Below the pieces are notes generated by a model. It searched no databases. It was not told where the DNA came from and worked only from the letters and a program-made list of their open reading frames with translations. The translations under genes were made by a program, and so were the position numbers. Positions 56,011 to 64,000 of a stretch of DNA of 64,000 bases are shown here, one piece after another. Source of the DNA: Ketobacter sp. (GTDB lineage: Bacteria; Pseudomonadota; Gammaproteobacteria; Pseudomonadales; Ketobacteraceae); contig NZ_RCHN01000034.1 of NCBI RefSeq assembly GCF_003671495.1, forward strand, positions 62,001 to 126,000. Direction: 5' to 3'. Position 1 is the stretch's first letter; each line of letters starts with the position of its first letter.

Positions 56011-57891
56011 ATGCCCCTTCTAGTTGTGCTGCTTTTTATGTTGTCTGACCCGGCACTGGCCAACGTGGATGTTGGCGGGACAGCCTTCGGTTCGGCGGCG
56101 GTCACCAGCTCCATTCGCTTTCTGGAGGATGCCCCGGGTCAGCTCCGGTTGCAGGACATCCTCACCATTCCGGACAACGACTGGAAGCGCAATAACGGGC
56201 AGCACTTCTCCCAGGGTTACAGCCGCTCCGCCTGGTGGCTAAAGGTTCCCCTGTCGAACTCAGCCCCGGCTACGTTCACCCGGTATCTGGAGATTGCCTA
56301 CCCCAACCTGGATCAAGTTCAGGTATTTGTAGTGGCCGGCGAACACACCACGACATTCAACCTGGGGGACAAACTGCCCTTTCACCAGCGTCCCATCAAA
56401 TCCAACCATTTTGTGATTCCACTCCGCTTTCCGCCCGACAGCCGGCAGGATGTGTATCTACGCATTCGCAGCGACAGCGCGGTGCAGGTTCCGCTGACAC
56501 TGTGGGAGAAGCAGCACTACTATGACTGGACGCGGGTGGAGAGCCTGTTGCAGGGCTTTTATTTCGGTGTGATGGCGGTGATGACCCTGTACAACCTGTT
56601 CGTCTTTCTGGCGGTACGGGAACGCAACTTCATCCTGTACGTGTGCTTCGTCTCCTCACTGCCGTTGTTCATTGCCGGATTGAAAGGCTTCAGTTTCGAG
56701 TATTTCTGGCCCAACCATCCGCAACTGAACGATCACGCCATCGTGGTGCCACTGTGCCTGGCGCTGTTTTTCGGCGCCGTGTTCACGGAGAGCTTTCTTA
56801 AGGTCAGACAACTGGGTCAGTGGGCCGTGACCCTGTTTCGTATCCAGCAGATCAGCATCCTGGTCATGTTGCTGGTGTCGCTGGTGGTGAGTTACCCAAG
56901 CGTCATCCGGTTGCTCATTCCCATGGCAATTCTGTCCTGCTGCCTGGGCCTGGTGTTCGGCCTGCTGATGTGGAATCGGGGCGGCCTGGCTGCCCGCTAC
57001 TACACCGTGGGCTGGTGTGCCTTCCTCAGCGGTGGCCTGGTGCTGGGCCTCAACAAACTGGGCCTGGTCCCCACCAATGTCTTCACCGAAAACACCTTAC
57101 AGGTGGGATCCGGGGTGGAGGTTATCCTGCTGTCATTCGCGCTGGCGGCAAGCATCAATGAGGAGCGACGCCTGCGCTCCGAAGCACAGAGTGAAGCGTT
57201 ACGCGGGGAACGGGAAACCCGGATGGCGCGGGAGCAGGCCCTGCAGATTCAACGGCAGGCCACGGAAGAACTGGAATTCAAAGTGCAGGAACGCACCACA
57301 GAGCTGGAACATCTTAACCGGCAGCTGTCTGAGTTGAGCGACACCGATCAATTGACCGGTTTGAAAAACCGACGTTACCTTGACCGCGTCCTGCTGGAGG
57401 AACTCACCCGCTGCAGGCGCTATGGGCGAGGCTTGTCCGTCATCCTGCTGGATATCGATCACTTCAAGCAGTTTAACGATCAATACGGGCACATGGTGGG
57501 AGACGATTGCCTGAAAGCAGTGGCGAGTGTATTGGCGGAGAGTGTGCGGGAGGGCGTGGATTGGGTCGCCCGTTACGGCGGTGAGGAGTTTTGCATCCTG
57601 CTGCCGGAAACATCCCTGACTTGCGCACAGGCGGTGGCAGAGCGACTGCGGCAGGGGGTCTACAACATGCCATTCAAGGTGCGGGACACGCAGGTCACTG
57701 TTTCGATCAGCCTGGGTGTCACCGAGGTGCACCCGGACCAGGAGCCCACACCGGAACAACTGATCGCGCAGGCCGATTCCGCGCTGTATCAGGCCAAACA
57801 AAACGGACGCAATTGCACCGTGCTGGCGGACAACAGAACATCCGCTGCCAAACCGACAACAGGCTGCCACCACGGCAGAAGGCTGGGATAG
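56011..57891 (+). CDS. 7TMR-DISM diguanylate cyclase (first of tandem pair)
   Basis: 626 residues. Signal peptide (residues 1-18, ending ALA), DISM extracellular domain (about 25-165; LGDKLPFHQRPIKSNHF), seven-helix DISM membrane domain (about 175-380), coiled coil (about 385-440), GGDEF domain (about 443-600). The catalytic motif is GGEEF (523-527) in WVARYGGEEFCILLPE, so c-di-GMP synthesis is expected. The I-site Arg is displaced: REGVD instead of RxxD before the motif. AGGAAA ribosome site. Its neighbour at 57898 is a paralogue; only six bases separate them. Confidence 0.92.
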   Translation: MPLLVVLLFMLSDPALANVDVGGTAFGSAAVTSSIRFLEDAPGQLRLQDILTIPDNDWKRNNGQHFSQGYSRSAWWLKVPLSNSAPATFTRYLEIAYPNLDQVQVFVVAGEHTTTFNLGDKLPFHQRPIKSNHFVIPLRFPPDSRQDVYLRIRSDSAVQVPLTLWEKQHYYDWTRVESLLQGFYFGVMAVMTLYNLFVFLAVRERNFILYVCFVSSLPLFIAGLKGFSFEYFWPNHPQLNDHAIVVPLCLALFFGAVFTESFLKVRQLGQWAVTLFRIQQISILVMLLVSLVVSYPSVIRLLIPMAILSCCLGLVFGLLMWNRGGLAARYYTVGWCAFLSGGLVLGLNKLGLVPTNVFTENTLQVGSGVEVILLSFALAASINEERRLRSEAQSEALRGERETRMAREQALQIQRQATEELEFKVQERTTELEHLNRQLSELSDTDQLTGLKNRRYLDRVLLEELTRCRRYGRGLSVILLDIDHFKQFNDQYGHMVGDDCLKAVASVLAESVREGVDWVARYGGEEFCILLPETSLTCAQAVAERLRQGVYNMPFKVRDTQVTVSISLGVTEVHPDQEPTPEQLIAQADSALYQAKQNGRNCTVLADNRTSAAKPTTGCHHGRRLG

Positions 57892-57897
57892 GGAATA

Positions 57898-59829
57898 ATG
57901 AACAGATCAGGGCGGATCGCCAACCAAACCGGTGCCGGACTATGGTGTACGGTATTGCTATTGCTGATGTGGATCCTGCCGGGCACCACACCGGCGGCCG
58001 AAGCGTTCCAACTGCAAGCCACCGTTCAGCAACAGCCGTTGGCGGGTTATCTGTATTATGTCCAGGATACGGCAAGCGCCCTCACCATTGAGGATGTAAA
58101 AAACCTGCCGGCAGAAGCCTGGCAGCATAACACCCGGCAGGCGTTCAACCACGGTTACAATGACGCCACCTGGTGGCTGCGAGTCACCATCAGCAACCGG
58201 GACAACGAGCGCATAAACCGTCTGCTGGAAATCAGTTACCCGGTACTGGACTATCTGACGGTGTTCATCATCGACCAACAACAGCAGCAGGTGCTGCATC
58301 TGGGCGACAAGCTACCGTTCGACCAGCGCCCCATCAATCACCGCAATTTTGTAATCCCCCTGCAATGGCAGGCACAGGAAACCCTGACCCTGTACCTGAG
58401 TGTGCGCAGCTCCAGCTCTATTCAGGTGCCACTGACCCTGTGGGAAGAGCACGCGTTCTTCAACTATGACCGCACCCAAACCCTGATCCACGGTGTCTAT
58501 TACGGCATCATGTTTGTGATGGTCATGTACAACCTGTTCGTGTATCTGGCAGTGGGCGAACGCAACTACCTGTATTACGTTTTATTCGTCTGCAGCATGC
58601 CTTTGTTTCTGGCCAGCCTCAGTGGTTTTGCCTTTCAGTACCTGTGGCCCAACTATACCCAATGGAACGATCAGGCCATCCTGGTGACCTTGTCGGCGGC
58701 GGTGGCCTTCGGCTCCCTGTTCACCCATAACTTCCTGCGTCTGTATGAACTGCGTGGGCCCATCCGCTACCTGGGATACGTGTGTGCCGGGGGTGCCTGC
58801 GTCATCATCATCATGGCACTGCTGCTGCCCTACAACATTGTGATTCGCACCCTGATCCCCTTTGCCGGCGTGGTCTGTTGTTATGTGTTTTCCAGCGGGG
58901 TGTTTCGTTGGTACAGCGGTGGCCTGTCAGCGAAGTATTACACCATTGCCTGGAGCTCTCTGCTGGGCGGCGGCATCCTCCTGGCCCTCAGCAAATACAA
59001 TTTTCTACCCAAGAACCTGTTGACGGATTACGCCACCCAGATTGGCTCCGCCCTGGAAGTCACCCTGTTATCCTTCGCGCTGGCTGAACGCATCAACCAG
59101 GAAAGGCGCATGCGCTTTGAAGCCCAGCAGGATGCGCTGAACACCGAACGGGAACTGCGTCACGCCCGGGAACAGGCACTGGAAATCCAGAAACAGGCCA
59201 CCGACTCGCTGGAACAACGGGTGCAGGAACGCACCCGGGAACTGGAGCAACTGAACCGCAAGCTGGAAGAGTTAAGCGATACCGACCAGCTCACCGGGCT
59301 CAAAAACCGGCGCTTTCTGGATCGGGTACTGGAAGAGGAATACGCGCGCTGCTGTCGCTACCAGCACTCCATCGCCGTCCTGCTGATGGACATCGACCAC
59401 TTCAAGCAATTTAACGACACCTATGGCCACCTGATCGGCGACGAATGCCTGCGGGAAGTGGCCCAGGCCATCCGCCGCGGTCTGCGCTGGCCCAGTGACC
59501 GCCCCACCCGTTACGGCGGTGAGGAATTTTGCGTGTTGTTACCGGAGACCGACGAGGAAGGTGCCCTCACCGTGGCGGAAAGAATTCGCGAATGTGTGGC
59601 AACCATGGAATTCACAGTGAAAGACGCGCCGGTACCGGTGACGGTCAGCATCGGGGTGATGGTCACCGTTCCCACAACAGACGACCATTTTACCAGCATG
59701 CTGTCACGGGCGGATGAGGCGCTCTATCAATCCAAAGCCGACGGCCGCAATCGGGTCACACTGTATCAGCGCGGAGGGGACAATCCCCCTACGACTCTGG
59801 CTTCCAGTGCTCCGCCCCAACATAAATAA
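57898..59829 (+). CDS. 7TMR-DISM diguanylate cyclase (second of tandem pair)
   Basis: 643 residues with the same layout as its upstream neighbour: signal peptide (hydrophobic 16-29, cleavage near PAAEA), DISM extracellular domain (LGDKLPFDQRPINHRNF), 7TM block (about 195-395), coiled coil, GGDEF domain with GGEEF at 540-544 (RYGGEEFCVLLPETDE). The I-site is again RxxxD (RWPSD). The high similarity of linker and GGDEF regions indicates tandem duplication with diverged periplasmic domains. Its 3' end overlaps the convergent TetR gene by 41 bases. Confidence 0.92.
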   Translation: MNRSGRIANQTGAGLWCTVLLLLMWILPGTTPAAEAFQLQATVQQQPLAGYLYYVQDTASALTIEDVKNLPAEAWQHNTRQAFNHGYNDATWWLRVTISNRDNERINRLLEISYPVLDYLTVFIIDQQQQQVLHLGDKLPFDQRPINHRNFVIPLQWQAQETLTLYLSVRSSSSIQVPLTLWEEHAFFNYDRTQTLIHGVYYGIMFVMVMYNLFVYLAVGERNYLYYVLFVCSMPLFLASLSGFAFQYLWPNYTQWNDQAILVTLSAAVAFGSLFTHNFLRLYELRGPIRYLGYVCAGGACVIIIMALLLPYNIVIRTLIPFAGVVCCYVFSSGVFRWYSGGLSAKYYTIAWSSLLGGGILLALSKYNFLPKNLLTDYATQIGSALEVTLLSFALAERINQERRMRFEAQQDALNTERELRHAREQALEIQKQATDSLEQRVQERTRELEQLNRKLEELSDTDQLTGLKNRRFLDRVLEEEYARCCRYQHSIAVLLMDIDHFKQFNDTYGHLIGDECLREVAQAIRRGLRWPSDRPTRYGGEEFCVLLPETDEEGALTVAERIRECVATMEFTVKDAPVPVTVSIGVMVTVPTTDDHFTSMLSRADEALYQSKADGRNRVTLYQRGGDNPPTTLASSAPPQHK

Positions 59830-60412
59830 GCTGCAGTTGGCGCGCCAGTTTGTTTTCAAAATCCTGGCGGGCCTGAGAGCTGACATCCGCCAGATCCAGC
59901 AATTGCACCGTGGCAAACGCCATCACCGAGATGGTGAGGTCCGCCAGCACATCCATCATGGTGGGGTCCAGATGCGGGAGCAGATTGAAGCGCTGCAGAT
60001 CCGCCACCAGCTCCTTGGCGAAGTATTGCAGCTCGCTGCGCACCGCCTGGCGGATGATCATTGAGCCCCCGGTCATGGACTGGGACATGAACATAAAGAA
60101 CACCCGCTGGGTCACCACATACTGACAGTACTGCTGCACGGAGTCGCGGATGATATGTTGGGGGTTAACGCGGTTTTGGCGCACCTCCCGCATCAACTGC
60201 CGCAGCACCAGGCTCAGCTCATCCACCAGGTTCAGGGCCAGATCATCCAGATCCTTGAAATGCCGATAGAACGCGGTGGGCACCACGCCGGCCCGCTTGG
60301 CGACCTCCCGAATACTCAAACTGGAAAAATGCTGACCTTCCTCAACCCACTCCAGCGCCGCATTCATTAAGGACTGCCGGGTCTGTAACTTCCGTTCCTG
60401 ACGGTTCTTCAT
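59789..60412 (-). CDS. DesT/FabR-type TetR repressor of unsaturated fatty acid genes
   Basis: 207 residues. N-terminal HTH (SLSIREVAKRAGVVPTAFYRHFKDLDDLA), and a ligand domain resembling FabR and DesT, which sense the saturated/unsaturated acyl-CoA balance. It is divergent from a reductase/desaturase pair, the arrangement of desT with desCB in Pseudomonas, which supports this assignment. Two imperfect palindromes in the intergenic region are candidate operators. Overlaps the end of the diguanylate cyclase gene by 41 bases (tail to tail). Confidence 0.87.
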   Translation of the reverse strand: MKNRQERKLQTRQSLMNAALEWVEEGQHFSSLSIREVAKRAGVVPTAFYRHFKDLDDLALNLVDELSLVLRQLMREVRQNRVNPQHIIRDSVQQYCQYVVTQRVFFMFMSQSMTGGSMIIRQAVRSELQYFAKELVADLQRFNLLPHLDPTMMDVLADLTISVMAFATVQLLDLADVSSQARQDFENKLARQLQLIYVGAEHWKPES

Positions 60413-60532
60413 TCTTATAAGCCCACCTCATGTCAGTGCGCAATTGTACGCCGAAGCACACCAACATGACCAGATTTCCGCCTCCGATTATCCGCTTCAC
60501 CGGCTACAAAAAGCTCCATAAAACCTTTTTAG

Positions 60533-60548
60533 GTTTACACATGAACAC
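60533..60548. promoter_or_regulatory. Candidate repressor site, distal
   Basis: GTTTACACATGAACAC, a degenerate palindrome of the form GTnTnCAnnTGnAnAC, related to the site at 60642. It lies about 120 bases upstream of the TetR start and could serve autoregulation. Confidence 0.35.
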
Positions 60549-60641
60549 TATTTTACAAATCATATATATCTGTTTTATATGCATTTATTATCCATAATGA
60601 TAATTTCAACACAATCCCTGTTGACACTCGTTTTTCTTATA

Positions 60642-60657
60642 GTGCACACTTGTACAC
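60642..60657. promoter_or_regulatory. Candidate DesT/FabR operator of the desaturase operon
   Basis: GTGCACACTTGTACAC is an imperfect palindrome (GTGnACAnnTGTnCAC, 12 of 16 positions symmetric), 24 bases before the reductase start and just downstream of a TTGACA at 60621. It has the ACA..TGT core of FabR/DesT-type operators. No good -10 is seen at 17 bases from the TTGACA. Confidence 0.55.
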
Positions 60658-60681
60658 AGTTACCGAGAGGGAGGCACAAGC

Positions 60682-61809
60682 ATGCACTCAACGACAAGCA
60701 AATTCCTGAAACAGGCCCGCACCTGGATCAACAGCAGTCTGTTCAATACCAACCGGGCCGGTGAGTATTTCGAATATTTGCTGGAAGGGGTCGACCCCAT
60801 GTGGTCTGCCCTGGAGTGCAAGGCCAAAGTGGTGGGCGTCAAACAGGAAACCGCCGACACCAAAACCTGGACCCTGCAACCCACAGACGACTGGCAGGGG
60901 TTCCGGGCGGGCCAGCACATCCACATCACACTGAGCATCAACGGCGTGCTCAGCACCCGCACCTTCACCATTTCGTCCTCTCCCTATCAGTGGCGCACCG
61001 ATGGCACCCTGTCCATCACCGTCAAGAAAGTCCCCAACGGCAAAGTCACCGGCTGGATGCACGAACACCTGGGCACCAATGACGTCATCAGCATCAGTCA
61101 GGCCGCCGGGGATTTTGTCCTGGAGCAGGAGATGGACGGCAGCGTGGGATACATTGCCGCCGGCTCCGGCATCACCCCCATCATGTCGCAATTGCGCTGG
61201 CTGAGCGCCAATCAGATGCCCGTTGCGGCCAAACTGTTGTACTTCGCCAACACCCGCCAGGATTTTATCTTTGGCAGCGAGATCCTTGCGCTCACCCAGA
61301 CCAACCAGCGGCTGTCCAGCCATCTGATCGCCAGTTATGACGACAGCGACAGCCAACACAAACTGCCGCAAGCCCCCATCTGCGCCGAGCACATTGCCGC
61401 GCTGCTGGAGAGCCAGCCCCGCAACATTTACCTGTGTGGCCCGCATCCATTCCGCGAGATCGCCAAATCCCTGCTGCAGGAGGCGGGCTTTGACCTCTGC
61501 CGGGTCCACGAGGAAGCCTTTGGCCTGCCGCCCCTGAAAGTGGAAGCCGGGGCACCGGTTACCGTGCGCTTCACTGACAGCGCCACCGAAACCACTACCG
61601 ATCAGCCAGCCACTCTGCTGGACATGGCTGAGAATGCAGGCCTGAGCCCAACCGCCGGTTGCCGCATGGGCATCTGCTACACCTGCAAGTGCAAGAAAAA
61701 ATCAGGACAGGTGCGCAACGTGGTGACCGGAGAGCTCTCCGGCAATGCAGAGGAAGACATCCGCATCTGCATCTCCACTCCTGTCAGCAACGTCGACATC
61801 GAACTATAA
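60682..61809 (+). CDS. Ferredoxin reductase partner of the desaturase (DesC-like)
   Basis: 375 residues. An N-terminal helical stretch precedes an FNR-type FAD domain (GFRAGQHIHIT, RTFTISSSP), an NAD(P)H domain (YIAAGSGITPIMSQLRWL, YLCGPHPF), and a C-terminal plant-type 2Fe-2S domain with GCRMGICYTCKC and a distal Cys in IRICIST. Such fusions feed electrons from NAD(P)H to a diiron desaturase. The stop is 16 bases before the desaturase start. Corresponds in position and design to DesC of Pseudomonas. Confidence 0.93.
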   Translation: MHSTTSKFLKQARTWINSSLFNTNRAGEYFEYLLEGVDPMWSALECKAKVVGVKQETADTKTWTLQPTDDWQGFRAGQHIHITLSINGVLSTRTFTISSSPYQWRTDGTLSITVKKVPNGKVTGWMHEHLGTNDVISISQAAGDFVLEQEMDGSVGYIAAGSGITPIMSQLRWLSANQMPVAAKLLYFANTRQDFIFGSEILALTQTNQRLSSHLIASYDDSDSQHKLPQAPICAEHIAALLESQPRNIYLCGPHPFREIAKSLLQEAGFDLCRVHEEAFGLPPLKVEAGAPVTVRFTDSATETTTDQPATLLDMAENAGLSPTAGCRMGICYTCKCKKKSGQVRNVVTGELSGNAEEDIRICISTPVSNVDIEL

Positions 61810-61825
61810 GGACGAGGTAGCCAAC

Positions 61826-62953
61826 ATGACCACCGCGACGCAACCGAACGTAGAACAATTACGACCCGAGAACATCAGCTTCAACGCAGCGCAAGGCAAC
61901 CAACGCCTCACCCAGGAGCAATTCGCCAGCCTGCAGAAAGATTTCGACGATCTGCGCGCCGAGATCGTGGCGGACCTGGGGCAGTCCGACGTGGACTACA
62001 TGAAGAACATCATTCGAGTACAACGCTATCTGGAAATCGCCGGACGCACCCTGATCCATTTCAGTTTTACCCCCGTGCCTTTCATGCTGGGCGTGGCGGC
62101 GCTGTCGGTTTCCAAAATCATGGACAACATGGAGATCGGCCACAACGTCATGCATGGCCAGTTCGACTGGACCAACGATCCCAAACTGCACTCCCGCAAT
62201 TTTGAGTGGGATACGGCCTGCGATGCCGGCTCCTGGAAGCGCACCCACAACTACGAACATCACACGTTCACCAACATCATCGGCAAGGACCGTGACTATG
62301 GTTATGCCGTGTTGCGCCTCTCCGACGACACCCCCTGGCACCCACTGCGCAGCATCCAGATGGTGTACTTCGCGGCTTTGAGTATTTTCTTCCAGTGGGG
62401 TGTGGCACTGCACGAGCTGGAGAGCGAGCGTTTACGTGACGGCACGTTCGATCTGGAGGAAAAAAAGCCCTATCTGAAAGGCCTGTTCCGCAAAGGTGCC
62501 AAGCAGATATTCAAGGACTACGTATTCTTCCCCGCCCTGGCCGGCCCTTTCTTCTGGAAAGTCATGCTGGGAAATGCGCTGGCCAACCTGGGTCGCAACC
62601 TGTGGGCTTCGGCCATCATTTTTTGCGGCCACTTCACCGAACAGGCCCAGGCGTTCACCGAAGAAGAGTGCGAGAATGAAACCAAAGGGGAATGGTATTA
62701 CCGTCAACTGCTGGGCTCCAGCAACCTGGAAGGTGGCAAACTGCTGCACATCATGAGTGGCCACCTGAGTTACCAGATCGAGCACCACCTGTTCCCCGAC
62801 ATTCCGGCCAACCGCTACGAGGAAATGGGCCCCAGAGTACAGGCGATCTGCGAAAAATACGGCCTGCCCTACAACACCGGCCCGTTCTGGAAGCAATACG
62901 GCACCGTGTTGCAGCGGGTCTGGAAATACTCTTTTCCCACCAAAGCAAAATGA
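61826..62953 (+). CDS. Membrane fatty-acid desaturase (DesB-like)
   Basis: 375 residues from the ATG at 61826 (GAGG upstream); a longer reading frame overlaps the reductase and is rejected. Integral membrane diiron desaturase with three histidine boxes: GHNVMHG, THNYEHHTF, and YQIEHHLFPD (QxxHH). Four hydrophobic segments flank them. Likely introduces a double bond into acyl chains (Delta-9 in Pseudomonas DesB), using electrons from the preceding reductase and repressed by the divergent TetR protein. Substrate form (acyl-CoA or phospholipid) is not shown by sequence. Confidence 0.93.
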   Translation: MTTATQPNVEQLRPENISFNAAQGNQRLTQEQFASLQKDFDDLRAEIVADLGQSDVDYMKNIIRVQRYLEIAGRTLIHFSFTPVPFMLGVAALSVSKIMDNMEIGHNVMHGQFDWTNDPKLHSRNFEWDTACDAGSWKRTHNYEHHTFTNIIGKDRDYGYAVLRLSDDTPWHPLRSIQMVYFAALSIFFQWGVALHELESERLRDGTFDLEEKKPYLKGLFRKGAKQIFKDYVFFPALAGPFFWKVMLGNALANLGRNLWASAIIFCGHFTEQAQAFTEEECENETKGEWYYRQLLGSSNLEGGKLLHIMSGHLSYQIEHHLFPDIPANRYEEMGPRVQAICEKYGLPYNTGPFWKQYGTVLQRVWKYSFPTKAK

Positions 62954-63020
62954 TGCCTTCCGGTTGTTCCCCATTAATGCTATATGAATGGGGAACAACC
63001 GGAACACAGGAAGCTGCAAC

Positions 63021-63338
63021 ATGGGATTATTGAACAAAGTCGAACTGCTGAAGGACATGATTCAAACCGCCATCGACAATGGCGCCCGCACCGTGGAGGA
63101 TGTCCACAAGTCCATCGCCGACATGCCCTTTGAAGCGCTGGAGCGGTCAGGCCTGCTGGACGAGGACCGCCAAAAGCTGCGCGACAAAAACCAGCAGACC
63201 ATCGGCATGGTGTACGAGAAAATCCGCGAAATAAACCAGAAAGTGGGTGAGCTGGCCTCTGATATGTTCGAAACCCTGGAGGATGGACAACATATATCCA
63301 AAGTGATGGATGAAAACGAAAAAAACACACGCCAGTGA
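63021..63338 (+). CDS. Small helical protein of unknown function
   Basis: 105 residues from the ATG at 63021 (AGGAAG seven bases upstream, better than the ATG at 62988). It is charged and strongly helical (VELLKDMIQTAIDNGARTVEDVHKSIADMPFEALERSGLLDEDRQ, shown in outline) and has no signal or membrane helix. I recognise no family; the pattern is reminiscent of small granule- or membrane-associated helical proteins. It follows the desaturase by 67 bases in the same direction and may be co-transcribed. Confidence 0.7.
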   Translation: MGLLNKVELLKDMIQTAIDNGARTVEDVHKSIADMPFEALERSGLLDEDRQKLRDKNQQTIGMVYEKIREINQKVGELASDMFETLEDGQHISKVMDENEKNTRQ

Positions 63339-63353
63339 CCCCCATACCTAGCT

Positions 63354-63381
63354 GCAACGATCACCCCATCCCGGTCGTTGC
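63354..63381 (+). terminator. Weak terminator-like inverted repeat
   Basis: GCAACGA and TCGTTGC, 7-bp arms around a 14-base loop, 16 bases after the preceding stop; a TTTTT follows only 15 bases later. Between here and 63565 nothing else is recognisable. Confidence 0.35.
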
Positions 63382-63565
63382 GGCAATTTAGCCCCTTTTT
63401 GTCCTTATAACCGTCAATAACTTTTTGCCCTATTCCAATAAGTCCACTATATTCCCATGTAACGCGCGCCGACCGGCACATCCCGCTGCAACATCAGGCA
63501 CGCCACACAGAACAACTCACGCAACTGCAGAACAATAAAAGGCATAAGGTAGCGAGGAACTCCCC

Positions 63566-64000
63566 ATGAAAAAAACGCTGATCGCCGCAGCCATGGCCAC
63601 GGGGCTGGTATGTGGCTCCCATCAGGCTCTGGCTGATGATTTGTATATCGGTGCTCAATACAACCTTTACACTTTCAGCACGTCTGACCTGGATGATCTG
63701 GAACCGGATGGCCTGGCCTTCATCATTGGCGGCAGCCTGAATGAGAACTTCCAGCTGGAAGGTCGCTTTGGACGCAGCCTGAGTGACGACAACGTCCCTG
63801 GCGCAGCACTGAAGGTGGACGAGCTGGTGGGATTCTACGTTAAAGGCGGCATGACGTTCGCGGATATGGTATTCCCCTATGTGATTCTGGGTTACACCAA
63901 AGTGGATCTGGAATTCTGGGGCGAGCCCCTGGATTACACCGAATCGGATCTATCCTACGGTGTGGGCGCCGATGTGGCTCTGGGGGATTTTAGCGTTGGC
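63566..64000 (+). CDS. Outer-membrane beta-barrel protein, 3' end outside window
   Basis: The first 145 residues are present. A clean signal peptide (MKKTLIAAAMATGLVCGSHQALA) precedes alternating strands (DDLYIGAQYNLYTFS, GLAFIIGGSLNENFQLEGRFGR, VDELVGFYVKGGMTF, FPYVILGYTKVDLEFWG), the porin-family/OmpA-barrel pattern, like Vibrio-type OM barrel proteins. GCGAGGAA upstream. The gene runs past the right edge, so the C-terminal signature cannot be checked. Confidence 0.82.
   Translation, partial: MKKTLIAAAMATGLVCGSHQALADDLYIGAQYNLYTFSTSDLDDLEPDGLAFIIGGSLNENFQLEGRFGRSLSDDNVPGAALKVDELVGFYVKGGMTFADMVFPYVILGYTKVDLEFWGEPLDYTESDLSYGVGADVALGDFSVG

Noticed and set aside
60621..60626. TTGACA as a -35 for the reductase/desaturase operon
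   Set aside because: No plausible -10 follows at 15-19 bases (the TATAGT at 60638 is only 11 bases away). The promoter is therefore left uncalled.

Overview
This 64 kb window is chromosomal DNA of a moderately GC-rich gammaproteobacterium, most likely a marine or hydrocarbon-associated member of the Pseudomonadales/Oceanospirillales (Alcanivorax- or Ketobacter-like). Several gene orders match Pseudomonas-type genomes: rpoE-rseA-rseB-rseC-lepA, recJ/thrC/hom/dsbC/xerD, prfB-lysS, the valine-degrading mmsA cluster with MmsR, and a DesT/DesC/DesB-type desaturase locus. The genus call is inference. I found no rRNA, tRNA, CRISPR array, prophage or insertion sequence.

Layout. 1-4.3 kb: lepA (cut by the window edge) and the envelope-stress operon, with a good sigma-E-type promoter in front of rpoE. 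4.5-6.1 kb: nadB. 6.1-11.4 kb: a tight five-gene operon encoding a three-haem RoxA-like lipoprotein, a TlpA thioredoxin, a Cys/Gly-tailed DUF4266 lipoprotein, a DUF3570 outer-membrane protein and an ApbE-type flavin transferase. 11.7-15.5 kb: an AraC regulator, ygfX-sdhE, ygfZ and an HDOD gene. 15.5-21.3 kb: the valine/isobutyrate operon (mmsA, acyl-CoA dehydrogenase, HIBYL-CoA hydrolase, mmsB) and its divergent AraC activator, with tandem direct-repeat operators between them. 21.3-27.7 kb: ung, a TetR regulator, an MpaB/Lcp-family haem oxygenase, another AraC regulator, a lipoprotein hydrolase and a hexose-phosphate mutarotase.

27.8-34.8 kb: an unusual locus of small lipoprotein, FecR-TPR-beta-barrel giant protein, CHASE2 adenylate cyclase and PHB-depolymerase-like esterase. 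Base composition changes abruptly inside the giant gene. 35-40.3 kb: SlyD-like PPIase, an Fe-S protein, a cold-shock gene with a long leader, a DnaJ-related gene, lysS and prfB (with its programmed frameshift). 40.3-48.1 kb: a 7TMR-DISM hybrid kinase, a GlxA-type regulator divergent from an acyl-CoA dehydrogenase/crotonase pair, and a lone PilJ-type sensor domain protein. 48.2-55.6 kb: recJ, thrC, hom, alaC, dsbC, xerD.

55.7-64 kb: a 37-residue membrane protein gene with its own terminator, two tandem paralogous 7TMR-DISM diguanylate cyclases, a DesT/FabR-like repressor divergent from a reductase/desaturase pair with two candidate operators, a small unknown gene and the start of an outer-membrane barrel gene. 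Common themes are fatty-acid and branched-chain acyl-CoA metabolism, envelope homeostasis, and nucleotide second messengers (cAMP, c-di-GMP). The best candidates for something undescribed are the five-gene haem/flavin/thiol operon and the mosaic FecR-TPR-barrel/CHASE2 locus.
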